A stretch of DNA of 31,347 bases, taken from NCBI GenBank assembly GCA_965603125.1, contig CBFDBU010000032.1:1-31347 (forward strand), written 5' to 3'. The DNA comes from JAJRTA01 sp965603125 (GTDB lineage: Bacteria > Zixibacteria > MSB-5A5 > GN15 > FEB-12). The position numbers and the translations under genes were made by a program. Below are positions 1 to 8,561 of the stretch, in pieces. A model generated the notes under the pieces. That model was given only the letters and a program-made list of their open reading frames with translations. It was not told where the DNA came from and made no database searches. Each line of letters begins with the position of its first letter. Within the stretch, counting starts at the first letter, position 1.

Positions 1-201
1 GTTATATGACGCAAGCTTAAACTGTGCATAATTCTAGGTTATGAAATGGGCTCTAATCATTGCATGAGTTAGCCAGCATTGCAGGCTTGGGCCCGTGACG
101 ACTTGGTTCCGATTCTCATTTGCTTGGATCACTTTTTTATGTCCAGCGGTAGTCCCCCTTGCCCCCTGAGGGGTTTGCTGTTATCATTGGCGTTGATGTG
201 C

Positions 202-218
202 TCCGGGATTTTCCCGGA
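202..218. promoter_or_regulatory. Perfect 7-bp inverted repeat upstream of the P5C dehydrogenase gene
   Basis: TCCGGGA and TCCCGGA flank a TTT centre, 60 bp upstream of the start codon of the dehydrogenase gene. The position fits an operator or a small leader hairpin. No convincing -35/-10 pair was found next to it, so the role is open; a short chance palindrome is possible. Confidence 0.3.
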
Positions 219-277
219 CAGCATGAGATGGCTGTAGAATATGTACCGTAGTCCCTTGTGTCCGTCTGGAGGTAGCA

Positions 278-1897
278 ATGTCCGTATTCAAAGTCCCCTT
301 CCCCGGAAATGAGCCGGTGCGAGCCTATGCTCCGGGTTCGCCGGACCGGGCCGAACTGCAAAAGGCGCTGGCAAAACTGAAAGGCAACCCACTGGAGATA
401 CCGCTGGTGATCGACGGCCGTGAGATCAAGACCGACAAGAAGATCGAGATCAGCGCACCTCATAACCATGACCTGAAGCTGGGGTATTACTACCAGGGTG
501 GCAAGGCCGAGGTGACAATGGCGGTCGAGGCAGCCGTCGAGGCCCAGAAGACCTGGGCGCTGACGCCGTGGGAACACCGGGCGGCCATCTTTCTAAAGGC
601 CGCCGAACTGCTGGCCGGGCCGTACCGCCACACCATGAACGCTGCCACCATGCTGGCCCATTCCAAGACTATCTTCCAGGCCGAGATTGACGCCGTCTGC
701 GAACTGGTTGATTTCTTCCGTTTCAATGCTTACTACATGCAGCAGATATACGAAATTCAGCCCGAGAGCGCCCCCGGTATCTGGGATCGCCTGGATCACC
801 GCCCGCTGGAGGGATTCGTTTTCGCGGTGACGCCGTTCAATTTCATCTCGATCAACGGCAACCTCCCCACGGCCCCGGCCATGTTAGGCAACGTCGTGGT
901 GTGGAAGCCGGCCTCAACGGCTACCTACACCTCGCACCTGCTCATGAAGATCTTCCGCGAGGCGGGTCTGCCCGGCGGCGTCATCAACATGATCTTCGCT
1001 CGCGGTTCGGCTATCGGTGACACCGTGCTCAGAAACGAACATCTGGCCGGCATTCATTTCACAGGCTCGACCGCCACCTTCCAGAACATGTGGAAGACGG
1101 TCGGTGAGAACATCGCCAACTACCGCTGTTATCCCCGCATCGTGGGTGAGACCGGTGGCAAAGATTTCATCTTTGCTCACAGCTCGGCCGATGTTCGGGG
1201 GCTGGCCACGGCGATAGTGCGCGGGTCATTTGAGTTCCAGGGCCAGAAATGCTCCGCCTCCTCGCGCTGCTATATCCCACGCTCGATCTGGCCGCAGGTG
1301 AAAGAGCTGGTCCTCAAGCAGGTGGGCGAACTGGGGATGGGCGACCCGGAGGATTTCACCAATTTCGTCAACGCCGTCATCGACGAAGCAGCTTTCGACT
1401 CGATCACCCCCTATATCGACTATGCCAAAGAGTGCCGCTCCGACGAGATTCTCATCGGCGGCGGTTACGACAAGTCCGAAGGCTATTTCATTGAACCGAC
1501 GGTGGTGCTCACGAGCGATCCGCATGACAAACTAATGGAGGAGGAGATATTCGGGCCAGTGGTTACCATCTACGTCTACGAGGACGAGGCCTACGCCAAG
1601 ACCCTGCACGAATGCGACACGACGTCGCCGTACGCCCTCACCGGTGCGATCATCGGCAACGACCGCAAGGCTATTGAGTTGGCCGAACGGATGCTTCGCC
1701 ACACGGCGGGCAATTTCTACATCAACGACAAACCGACCGGAGCGGTCGTGGGCCAGCAACCGTTCGGCGGCGGCCGGGCTTCTGGAACGAACGACAAAGC
1801 GGGCGGTATCCAAAACATGCTGCGCTGGACCTCGCCCCGTGCCATCAAGGAGACGTTCGTGATGCCACAGGACTACAAGTACCCCTTCATGGAGTGA
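278..1897 (+). CDS. pruA: L-glutamate gamma-semialdehyde (1-pyrroline-5-carboxylate) dehydrogenase
   Basis: This 539-residue cytoplasmic aldehyde dehydrogenase oxidises glutamate semialdehyde/P5C to glutamate with NAD+, the last step of proline and ornithine breakdown. The ALDH fold is clear: the NAD-binding stretch VTPFNFISINGNLP (about 184-197), the general base in VGETGGKD (Glu291) and the nucleophile in GQKCSASSR (Cys325). Length and sequence resemble the stand-alone group 1 enzyme (mitochondrial ALDH4A1-like), not the bifunctional PutA. The ATG is preceded by GGAGG seven bases upstream, which fixes the start. No proline dehydrogenase lies beside it; the ornithine cyclodeaminase-like gene at 23078-24289 is the only other gene here that might feed the same pool. 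A hairpin terminator follows the stop. Confidence 0.95.
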   Translation: MSVFKVPFPGNEPVRAYAPGSPDRAELQKALAKLKGNPLEIPLVIDGREIKTDKKIEISAPHNHDLKLGYYYQGGKAEVTMAVEAAVEAQKTWALTPWEHRAAIFLKAAELLAGPYRHTMNAATMLAHSKTIFQAEIDAVCELVDFFRFNAYYMQQIYEIQPESAPGIWDRLDHRPLEGFVFAVTPFNFISINGNLPTAPAMLGNVVVWKPASTATYTSHLLMKIFREAGLPGGVINMIFARGSAIGDTVLRNEHLAGIHFTGSTATFQNMWKTVGENIANYRCYPRIVGETGGKDFIFAHSSADVRGLATAIVRGSFEFQGQKCSASSRCYIPRSIWPQVKELVLKQVGELGMGDPEDFTNFVNAVIDEAAFDSITPYIDYAKECRSDEILIGGGYDKSEGYFIEPTVVLTSDPHDKLMEEEIFGPVVTIYVYEDEAYAKTLHECDTTSPYALTGAIIGNDRKAIELAERMLRHTAGNFYINDKPTGAVVGQQPFGGGRASGTNDKAGGIQNMLRWTSPRAIKETFVMPQDYKYPFME

Positions 1898-1940
1898 CGG
1901 AGGGGATGCCGGTCAATTTTGTTCGATACCTTCAGCACAG

Positions 1941-1970
1941 CAGGCTGCCGGCGTAAGACCCGGCAGCCTG
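1941..1970 (+). terminator. Rho-independent terminator after the P5C dehydrogenase gene
   Basis: An 11-bp perfect GC-rich stem (CAGGCTGCCGG pairing with CCGGCAGCCTG) has an 8-base loop and is followed by TTTACATTAT. The T tract follows only on the plus strand, so it serves the upstream gene and also separates it from the converging dockerin-protein gene. Confidence 0.75.
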
Positions 1971-2086
1971 TTTACATTATCGGGCAGGCCAGGCTTGCCG
2001 GTTCAGCGATTTCTCAAGCGCAGCAGGCAACGTCCGGCCGAGAGTGTCCCTGAAAGTCCGAATAGCACGGCAGGGACCGACGCGCC

Positions 2087-2992
2087 TTATGGGGAACCAA
2101 ACATCCAGTCAACCAGACAGACCAGATCAGTGATGGAGATCATATCGTCATCGTCACAGTCAATGTTCGGTAGACACTCGACCACGGGGCCGCCGACAAA
2201 CATATAGTCTATGAGGTAGACCAGATCCGCGATATCACACTGGCCGCTGCAGTCGACATCGCCGTAGAGATGGCCGCTGAAGACCGTGAGTGAGCCGTTA
2301 TCTACCTCTACGGTCCCATTCAGTCCAATGCACTGTCCATACTGATCTGAGAAACAGAAGTGCTCGTTGACAAAGGGCTGAAGCGTGATATTGGCGGTGC
2401 GGTCGACCATCGTATCGGGGATGAGATAGACATCGGCCAGCAGCTTGACCAACAGGCCTCCTTCCTGTGGTGGGATGCCGTTAGTGAGTGGTTCGCCCAG
2501 AGGGTTGGCTATAGCGATAACATGCAGGTCATAACCCATGCCTGAGAGGGACGTCGCAACCACGAAGTCCCAGCCGGAGACAAGTGTGCCCGCAGTATCA
2601 AGGCAACCCCACAATGCCACCAGCGTATCGGCGTGCCAGAAATCCCACTCGGCCGACTCGTTGACGAGCACCGAATCAACACAGGTCATGCCGTTCCACT
2701 CGAGGCAATCCCAGTAAGTGGTGTGAATCACCGTATCGGCAATGGTCGGGAATACCATGATGTCGGGCCTGTCCAGTTGTACCCAGAAGTTGAAACCAAC
2801 CACCATGTCAAACGGGTTTGACAGGTATACCGAGATGGCAACATTCTGCTGTCCGGGATAGGCGCTGGTGTCATTGATCCTGAGCGCCAGTTCAGTCTCC
2901 TGCGCCGACGCAGGGGACGCCAACATGACCACCGCTACCAGTAGAGCCAGGAAACCCGCCTGTGGGCGACGGGAACGGATTGAAAAGGACAT
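2087..2992 (-). CDS. Exported protein with C-terminal dockerin-like calcium repeats
   Basis: The 301-residue product starts with a signal peptide (basic n-region, hydrophobic FLALLVAVVMLASPASA, likely cleavage after ASA near residue 30). Residues about 35-240 form a beta-rich, Cys-containing region that resembles the cohesin-like carbohydrate-binding type fold seen in other dockerin proteins; this is only a resemblance. The last 58 residues hold two EF-hand-like dockerin type I repeats: GDVDCSGQCDIADLVYLIDYMF and a second with NIDCDDDDMISITDLVCLVDWMF. Such paired repeats end many secreted proteins of uncultured FCB lineages, where they are thought to act in surface attachment or sorting. AGAGGAGGAG lies just before the ATG. 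Substrate unknown. No cohesin scaffold gene is visible in the window. Confidence 0.85.
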   Translation of the reverse strand: MSFSIRSRRPQAGFLALLVAVVMLASPASAQETELALRINDTSAYPGQQNVAISVYLSNPFDMVVGFNFWVQLDRPDIMVFPTIADTVIHTTYWDCLEWNGMTCVDSVLVNESAEWDFWHADTLVALWGCLDTAGTLVSGWDFVVATSLSGMGYDLHVIAIANPLGEPLTNGIPPQEGGLLVKLLADVYLIPDTMVDRTANITLQPFVNEHFCFSDQYGQCIGLNGTVEVDNGSLTVFSGHLYGDVDCSGQCDIADLVYLIDYMFVGGPVVECLPNIDCDDDDMISITDLVCLVDWMFGSP

Positions 2993-3346
2993 CTTCTCCT
3001 CCTCTGTAGGGAGTGATTGTGATTAAACTGTCCTTTAGCTATCTTTCGATTTCGCTTCCCTGCCGACTCAGTGAGACCATCACTCGGGCATGTTCTCCAC
3101 CAGGATAACCATGCCGCACGACTGCACACCTGGAGTATACGTATAAACCTCTTCCTTGTCAACTGCGAAGTTGAGGGAAGTTGCGGCCCCCGCAGCGGGC
3201 CTGACAAACGCAGAGGTTCGTTGCGCGCGTTAGAGCCACTATCAAGGCTATGATCCTGACACATCCGTGCTTCCCGCTGCAAATCATGTAGTCGAAGGGC
3301 AGCATCCCGGCAGTACTGCCAAATAGAATGGCAGGATCGCGCCCAT

Positions 3347-3441
3347 TGCGCCTGCCCTGCCTTTTGCACCAGCTTTCTCAACAGCCCGCTAAAGGGACGG
3401 GCGGGCAAATCGATACATCTTATGTGTGTCAAAATGAAACG
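3347..3441. repeat. Direct repeat, copy 1 (~95 bp)
   Basis: This copy shares long identical runs with 3522-3617, including TTTCTCAACAGCCCGCTAAA and TGTGTGTCAAA. The two differ at about eight substitutions and one single-base indel. It is immediately left of the palindromic element at 3445-3515. Confidence 0.85.
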
Positions 3442-3444
3442 GGC

Positions 3445-3474
3445 GGGTGGCAGGTTCAAACTCGTTTGGACCTG
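3445..3474 (+). repeat. Interspersed palindromic repeat, copy A (30-bp core)
   Basis: The core begins GGGTGGCAGGTTCAAAC and ends GTTTGGACCTG; it is identical at 8627-8656 and, inverted, at 10521-10550. CAGGTTCAAAC and GTTTGGACCTG pair with one G-T/G-U position around a 2-base centre. In this copy a right half follows (to 3515): a second palindrome CAAACAAGTTTG, then TGCCACCC, the inverse of the opening GGGTGGCA. That makes a ~71-bp element with inverted ends. Confidence 0.85.
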
Positions 3475-3521
3475 GTCGCAAGAAACACTCCCAAACAAGT
3501 TTGAGAGTGCCACCCGGTCGC

Positions 3522-3617
3522 TGCGCCTGTCCTGCCTTTTGCTCCAGGTTTCTCAACAGCCCGCTAAAGGGACGGGGCAGGAGAGTCGATACTTCTTTTG
3601 TGTGTCAAAGTGAAACG
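3522..3617. repeat. Direct repeat, copy 2 (~96 bp), abutting the regulatory operon
   Basis: This is the second copy of 3347-3441. It ends two bases before the ATG of the sensor-like gene at 3620, so the 5' leader of that operon lies inside the duplicated block. Confidence 0.85.
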
Positions 3618-3619
3618 AG

Positions 3620-5032
3620 ATGAGGACTATGGGCTCCAAACAGTTTCAAGATGAACCACCGGTGTGCAATTCTATCGACCTGCCCGTATGCGATCGCATG
3701 CAGGTTGTTAAATCCCATGTAGCCGGCGAAGGGGCGCTGACTTCGTTACTGTTCGGCCTTCGTTACCGAGGCTGGCTGACCGACACGGAAAAGGAGTTTC
3801 TCGACGGTCTGGCTGTCACGCACGGCATTGTGTTCGTGATCCGCGGCAACCACTACCTACATCCCGAGGATGTCGAGTTGTTCCCCCTCGAGTTGATCGA
3901 AGGCGCCATGGCCCAGGGAGAGAGGGCGATTTTCACGCACCGGTACCTCCCCCCGGACGACAGGCATGGCCGCACCTACGAAATCCAGACCGGCGTGATC
4001 AATCCGGGGCGTCCTGAGACCCTGATACTGGGCCACTTCGGGCCGGACAGCGAAACTGATCGGCGAGCGGCACGGGAACGCTTCTGCGGGCTGGTACACC
4101 GCTTCCGGGACATGTACGACGCTATCGACAGCCTGGATGATCGCATCCGGGATTGCCTGTCGAGTCGGATACCGGCGCTCATCGTGAACCGATCCTCCGG
4201 TCGGATCATGTGCCTCAACCGCGCCGCGACCCGGTTGCTGGATGAGGACGAGGCGGAGTTTGTTGACCGGGAGTTCGGAGAGATGAAAGAGCGCCTCTCC
4301 AGGCTCATGCACAACCGCAAACTGACAATGCACAATCTGTCCGGAGCCGGTCTGAACCTGTCGTTGGTCGGCTTTGAAGTTGTGGCGACTCCCGAGGCAG
4401 CCAAGGAGCCGTTCCTGGCGGATTTCTTCCTCTACCGCTTCCGGCACCGGATATCGAATATCATGATCGCCGTCAGCCTTCTTAAGGCCACAGCCGATGA
4501 AGGCCTCACCGAGGATGAAACCGTACTGGCGCAGACGATCATCGACGAGACCAGGGAACTCGACCAGTCCCTGACCAGGCTGAGCCTGCTTTGGGACTAC
4601 AACAGCATGCCTGTTTCTTCGTCCAACCTTGTCACCGAGATCGAACATGCGATCGACCTGGTCACCTCGTCATTGGGACGGGAATGCTTCGTAAGAATCT
4701 GCGACCGCGCCGGCAGCGCCAATCTCGAAGCAGGGGGAGCGGCCTGCGTCAGCCTTTTCGAGTCGATTCTCATGGCCCACTTGCTTGACCGGCCCGAAGG
4801 CTCCACGTCGGTGTCGCTCAACAGGGATGGTGACGGCCGGTTATCCATCAGGGTGGATACCGAAAGTCAGCCGACCGGCATGGAAGCGCCAATGGATCCT
4901 CAGTGGGCCGAGTACGCCTGCCGTCTGGCCGAACGCATGGGCATTCACCTGGCTACCGACCGCCTTCTGGATGGGCGTGTTCTTAGAACCGAATTGATCG
5001 TCAACCCTCCACAGCAGGTCGCTACATCGTGA
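3620..5032 (+). CDS. Degenerate histidine-kinase-like sensor protein
   Basis: The product has 470 residues and no membrane segment or signal peptide. Residues about 55-150 form an unassigned alpha/beta region. About 180-255 looks PAS-like (PALIVNRSSGRIMCLNRAATRLL). About 268-335 has the helical look of a kinase dimerisation domain, with FRHRISNIM carrying a possible phospho-acceptor His276. The C-terminal region (340-465) sits where the ATPase domain should be, but I find no N-box or DxGxG motif, so kinase activity is doubtful. The stop overlaps the GTG of the NtrC-like gene by four bases, so they are co-translated and probably functional partners. The ATG at 3620 has a weak ribosome site; a second in-frame ATG at 3629 is possible. 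Confidence 0.65.
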   Translation: MRTMGSKQFQDEPPVCNSIDLPVCDRMQVVKSHVAGEGALTSLLFGLRYRGWLTDTEKEFLDGLAVTHGIVFVIRGNHYLHPEDVELFPLELIEGAMAQGERAIFTHRYLPPDDRHGRTYEIQTGVINPGRPETLILGHFGPDSETDRRAARERFCGLVHRFRDMYDAIDSLDDRIRDCLSSRIPALIVNRSSGRIMCLNRAATRLLDEDEAEFVDREFGEMKERLSRLMHNRKLTMHNLSGAGLNLSLVGFEVVATPEAAKEPFLADFFLYRFRHRISNIMIAVSLLKATADEGLTEDETVLAQTIIDETRELDQSLTRLSLLWDYNSMPVSSSNLVTEIEHAIDLVTSSLGRECFVRICDRAGSANLEAGGAACVSLFESILMAHLLDRPEGSTSVSLNRDGDGRLSIRVDTESQPTGMEAPMDPQWAEYACRLAERMGIHLATDRLLDGRVLRTELIVNPPQQVATS

Positions 5033-6435
5033 ACTCGGGGACCACCTCCAAAACCGCAAGGCTTCTGATCGTAGATATCGTTAAGGAAGATCGCCGCCTG
5101 GCGGTATCTCATCTCGCCGATGAGAAGTACGAAATCGCTGAAGCCGATTCCTTTGACGCCGCCATGAAACTGATCGAGAAACAATCGTTCGATCTCGTGA
5201 TCGCCGCTGACCGGATTGCCGACCAACCGGTGCAAAAGCTGCTGGAGAAAAGCAGACAGGGATTGCCGGGCACTTCGCCGGGACTCCTGATTCTAAGTGA
5301 GGGTGGAGGTGAATTTCCTGAATCGCTGCCTGCTGATGCTTGTGACTATCTCGTCCGGCCGGTATCACCCACTCGGTTGATTTCAGAGGTTCGACGCGTG
5401 CTGAAGGCGGGAAAAATGTTGCGTGAACTGATCCACCTTCGCCAGGCGGTGGCCTTGTCCTATGGGTTCGACAACATCGTCGGCATTACCAAGCCGATGC
5501 TGCAACTGAGAGAAACCGCGAGCCGTCTGGCCCCTACCGATATCACCGTTCTGATCTTAGGAGCGCCCGGCACCGGCAAGGAGCTCCTAGCGCGGACGCT
5601 GCATCATCACTCAAAGCGTCGCCACGGACCGTTTGTGGCGGTGGACTTTTCTGCTATGTCCGATGAGTTGATAGCGGCGGAACTGGATCCCCGGAGCGAC
5701 AAAGCAGCCCTGAGGCGGAACGGTGACTATGTGAGTCTGATAGAGAGCGCTGACGGCGGCACGCTGTTCCTTGACGAGGTGTCCTGCGTCCCCGCACCGC
5801 TGCAGCCACGGCTGGCTCGTTTCCTTCGGACACTTGAGATCGGTTCGGGCGGTTCCCTGAAGGTGCGCAAAGTCGATCTGCGAGTTATCGCCGCTTCCAA
5901 CCAGGACCTGGAGGTTCTGGTCAGGGAGGGGAAGTATGATAAGGATCTGTGGGCGGTTTTGAGCGTAATCCCGGTGGAGATTCCGCCCCTGGCGGAGCGA
6001 ATGGAAGATGTTGAGATTCTCGCCGAGTATTTCCTGCGAAGGAACGCGGCGGAGACGAATCGCGCCGGCCTGAGTATCAGCCGGCAGGCGGTCGAAAAGC
6101 TGCTATGCCATAACTGGCCAGGCAATGTTCGCGAGCTTGAAAACAGCCTGCGGAGAGCCACCGCTCTGTGCCGGAACGATCAGATTGAGACTGAGGACAT
6201 CACCTTCATTGCCGGAGATTCCCGGGGTTTGGAGCCGGCGAGGACGTCCGTGACCATCAAAGGACGAAAGAACGGACTGCTGGACGACAGCCAGCGATCG
6301 CTTATAGCCAGAGCGCTTAACGACAACAACTGGAACTTCACGCAGACCGCCCAGGAACTGGGCATAGGGAGAACCACCCTGTGGCGGAAAGTCAAGAAAT
6401 ACCGCCTGAAAAAAGAACCGGCTGTAAGTGAGTGA
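5029..6435 (+). CDS. NtrC-family regulator with degenerate receiver and AAA+ domains
   Basis: A 468-residue protein with the full bacterial enhancer-binding architecture. The receiver (10-125) has Ala where the phospho-acceptor Asp is expected (DLVIAADR) and Arg in place of the conserved Lys (LVRPVS). The AAA+ domain (148-395) keeps Walker A GAPGTGKE (178-185) and Walker B TLFLDE. The segment where the sigma54-contacting GAFTGA loop belongs reads ELDPRSDKAALRRNGDY. The arginine-finger segment, usually like FRxDLxxRL, reads YDKDLWAVL. The Fis-type HTH (425-460, TQTAQELGIGRTTLWRKVKK) is intact. It starts at GTG, overlapping the upstream stop by four bases. Known family members lacking GAFTGA (TyrR-like) act on sigma70 promoters; a similar sigma54-independent DNA-binding role is inferred here. 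Confidence 0.85.
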   Translation: MNSGTTSKTARLLIVDIVKEDRRLAVSHLADEKYEIAEADSFDAAMKLIEKQSFDLVIAADRIADQPVQKLLEKSRQGLPGTSPGLLILSEGGGEFPESLPADACDYLVRPVSPTRLISEVRRVLKAGKMLRELIHLRQAVALSYGFDNIVGITKPMLQLRETASRLAPTDITVLILGAPGTGKELLARTLHHHSKRRHGPFVAVDFSAMSDELIAAELDPRSDKAALRRNGDYVSLIESADGGTLFLDEVSCVPAPLQPRLARFLRTLEIGSGGSLKVRKVDLRVIAASNQDLEVLVREGKYDKDLWAVLSVIPVEIPPLAERMEDVEILAEYFLRRNAAETNRAGLSISRQAVEKLLCHNWPGNVRELENSLRRATALCRNDQIETEDITFIAGDSRGLEPARTSVTIKGRKNGLLDDSQRSLIARALNDNNWNFTQTAQELGIGRTTLWRKVKKYRLKKEPAVSE

Positions 6436-6447
6436 GAGACGGATAAC

Positions 6448-6996
6448 GTGAGCAGACAAATGACAGGCGACAGCAGGAATGACCGCGCAACCTCAAATGA
6501 GGTCCCGGTCTCGTCTCGGCCGGACAACCGCGTTCTCCTGAGGAATGACGCCCAGTTGTCGGAATCATTCTTTGCCCTGACGCGATGGCTGCGCAGGATC
6601 TACGCCATTGACAGAGGCGTATTGGTGATTCGAAGCGAGGGCGGGCCGCGGCTGTCGGCCATCTCGACGTGGCGTGACGGTCAGGGTCGTGAAGGCCTGT
6701 CTCTCAATCTTCCTCTGGACTCCTCACTGTTCGAGAAAGTGGCCGAGCACGGACAAGTCTATACCGAGGATTTCTGCGGAGCATTCAGCGGCAACTTCTT
6801 CGAGAGGAAACTACTCCTGGACGACGACTCACGCTCCTTTGTAGTGCAGCCGCTGAAGTCCGAGGGGCGGGTGCTCGGTCTTTTGGGATACAGCTCGCGT
6901 CAATCCACCGCCTTCGCCATGCTGGAAGAGGGCGCGCTGGACGATGTGGCGTCGGAATTCGGGGCCATCATCGAAAACAAGGTCTGTCAGCAGTAG
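6448..6996 (+). CDS. Small GAF-domain protein
   Basis: The product has 182 residues; about 45-175 form a single GAF-like domain (VLVIRSEGG, then FVVQPLKSEGRVLGLLGYSSR, then a closing helix FAMLEEGALDDVASEFGAIIENK). GAF domains bind small ligands or mediate protein contacts; no effector domain is attached. It starts at GTG 12 bases after the NtrC-like gene, so it is the third gene of the same operon and probably acts as its separate sensory input. An in-frame ATG at 6460 is an alternative start. The ligand cannot be read from sequence. Confidence 0.7.
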   Translation: MSRQMTGDSRNDRATSNEVPVSSRPDNRVLLRNDAQLSESFFALTRWLRRIYAIDRGVLVIRSEGGPRLSAISTWRDGQGREGLSLNLPLDSSLFEKVAEHGQVYTEDFCGAFSGNFFERKLLLDDDSRSFVVQPLKSEGRVLGLLGYSSRQSTAFAMLEEGALDDVASEFGAIIENKVCQQ

Positions 6997-7007
6997 ATTG
7001 CTACCGC

Positions 7008-8009
7008 TCAATTGGATTGCCTGCGGGCGTTTTGAATCCTGCGTATGGCCCGATTGTGCTCGGCGTTGGTCCGTGAGAACTGGTGCCCGCCACTGTCATC
7101 GGCAACAAAGTACAGATAGTCGGTCACTTCGGGATCGAGCGCCGCCCTGATCGATTTGAGTCCCGGTGAATTGATCGGTGTCGGCGGCAGACCCTTGTTC
7201 AGGTAGGTGTTGTACGGTGTGTCCTTCTTCAGGTCCCGTCGATTGAGTGGCCGGTCGAGTCCACCCAGTCCGTAGATGACCATGGGATCGGCGTCGAGTT
7301 TCATTCCTTTCCGAAGTCGATTGATATACACCGATGCCACCAGGTGGTGCTCGCCCTTGCGGCTGGTTTCGGCTTCCACGATGGAAGCCACAGTGACTAT
7401 TTCGTCGAGCGACAGACCATGCGGCAGACTGTCCGGCCAGACCGACTCAGTCTTAGCGTGAAACATGGCCACCATCTCGCCGACAACCTCCTCGATTCCA
7501 AAACCCCAGGGAAAGAAATATGTTTCGGGAAACAGATATCCTTCAAGGCAGGGCAGGCCCAGGTGTGCCAGGAGAACCGTATCGTGGTTCAGGTTCACCA
7601 CCTGGCCCGAATCGACTTCAAGCCGCGCAGCAAGAATCGAGGCCACTTTCCAGATAGTGGAGCCTTCCGGCACGGTGACCTTGATCCTCACAAAGTCGGC
7701 ATCGCGCAGTTTCCTGAGTACCGAACCGCAGGAGTTCCTCCCGGTGAAATCGTACCTGCCGGGAGTCAACCGGCGGTCGATCCCGTAGACCCGGGCCGGA
7801 TAGGTAAGCATGATCTTCGACGAGACTATCCCGCGCTTCACAATGCTGTCCACGACCGAGCCGAAAGAGTCTCCCGATTTGATCACGATGGACACCGTGC
7901 GCTCGCCCAGGTCCACCGTGCGAGTGTAGGAAAGAGCCGCCCATCCCACCAGCGCTATCACCAGCGCCACGGCAAGGATGAAAAATGTTATTCGTCCACT
8001 GATCTTCAT
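7008..8009 (-). CDS. mltG: Endolytic peptidoglycan transglycosylase MltG (YceG-like)
   Basis: The enzyme cuts nascent glycan strands in the periplasm and ends their elongation. A single N-terminal membrane anchor (ITFFILAVALVIALVGWAAL) is followed by a LysM-like region (VSIVIKSGDSFGSVVDSIVKRG) and the YceG catalytic domain. The expected catalytic glutamate is in VASIVEAET, and the family signatures LEGYLFPETYFF, INRLRKGMKLDADPMVIYGL and LPPTPINSPGLKSIRAAL are all present. I chose the ATG at 8009; an in-frame TTG at 8018 would add three residues. It lies directly downstream of ruvX, a pairing seen in many bacteria, and converges on the GAF gene with an 11-bp gap. Confidence 0.93.
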   Translation of the reverse strand: MKISGRITFFILAVALVIALVGWAALSYTRTVDLGERTVSIVIKSGDSFGSVVDSIVKRGIVSSKIMLTYPARVYGIDRRLTPGRYDFTGRNSCGSVLRKLRDADFVRIKVTVPEGSTIWKVASILAARLEVDSGQVVNLNHDTVLLAHLGLPCLEGYLFPETYFFPWGFGIEEVVGEMVAMFHAKTESVWPDSLPHGLSLDEIVTVASIVEAETSRKGEHHLVASVYINRLRKGMKLDADPMVIYGLGGLDRPLNRRDLKKDTPYNTYLNKGLPPTPINSPGLKSIRAALDPEVTDYLYFVADDSGGHQFSRTNAEHNRAIRRIQNARRQSN

Positions 8010-8021
8010 GCCTGCCAAAAC

Positions 8022-8453
8022 TCAGTGTGTGCTCTCGTTAAGAAACCGTTGCAGGATTATCACTGCCGCCAGGCGGTCGAGTCGCTTCTTGTTCTGCCCT
8101 GTCTTCTTGCCGTGCGCGTGAACGATATCCGCCGCCTCGACCGAGGAATACGACTCGTCAACTTTGTGGATCGGGCCGTCAAAGATGCCGGCCAATTCTT
8201 CGATGAAACTGTCGACCTCGCGGCACTTGTCGCTTTTATCCCCGGACGGCAGCAGCGGATAGCCGACCACGAGCGCCGACGGTTTATGCTCGCTTAAGAT
8301 ATCGGCAATCTTCCGGATTGCTTCCCCCCGCGACTTCACCTCCAGTGTTGTCAGCGCCGAGGCGATCAGCCCGGTCGGGTCACTTCTGGCCAGACCGATT
8401 CGGCGGCTGCCGTAGTCGATGGCGATAAACGTCCTGTTAGCGTCTTGTGTCAT
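8022..8453 (-). CDS. ruvX: RuvX/YqgF family RNase H-fold nuclease
   Basis: A 143-residue cytoplasmic protein of usual family length. The RNase H-fold motifs are in order: FIAIDYGSRRIGLA with the first catalytic Asp, LVVGYPL, VDESYSSVEA with the Glu, and LDRLAAVIILQRFL at the C-terminus. The family is annotated as a putative Holliday junction resolvase and is also linked to pre-16S rRNA 5'-end processing. The downstream mltG begins about 12 bases after its stop, so they form an operon. Confidence 0.93.
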   Translation of the reverse strand: MTQDANRTFIAIDYGSRRIGLARSDPTGLIASALTTLEVKSRGEAIRKIADILSEHKPSALVVGYPLLPSGDKSDKCREVDSFIEELAGIFDGPIHKVDESYSSVEAADIVHAHGKKTGQNKKRLDRLAAVIILQRFLNESTH

Positions 8454-8561
8454 AGCTGCAATTTAGCAGGTTGTTGTGTGCATGTCAAAGGCGGTCGTTC
8501 ATTGAGCGCAGCCTTGGCGATGTCTGCCCCTTGGCACCAGCCCGCACCACCCTGTCACCCC

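Larger units (their letters stand above)
2993..3619. other. 627-bp non-coding divergent region with duplicated block and palindromic element
   Basis: This spacer lies between the divergent dockerin-protein gene and the regulatory operon. It holds no supportable gene; the long minus-strand frame across it is low-complexity and has no family features. Its right half contains two ~95-bp direct repeats with a palindromic element between them (entries below). Both flanking genes must be transcribed from promoters within it, but I could not assign -35/-10 boxes with confidence. Confidence 0.7.

Noticed and set aside
2935..3513. 192-residue minus-strand frame across the spacer upstream of the dockerin gene
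   Set aside because: It overlaps the true signal peptide coding region, runs through the direct repeat and palindromic element, and its protein has no domain-like pattern.
7344..8297. 317-residue plus-strand frame opposite mltG and ruvX
   Set aside because: It is a shadow of two well-supported genes on the opposite strand.
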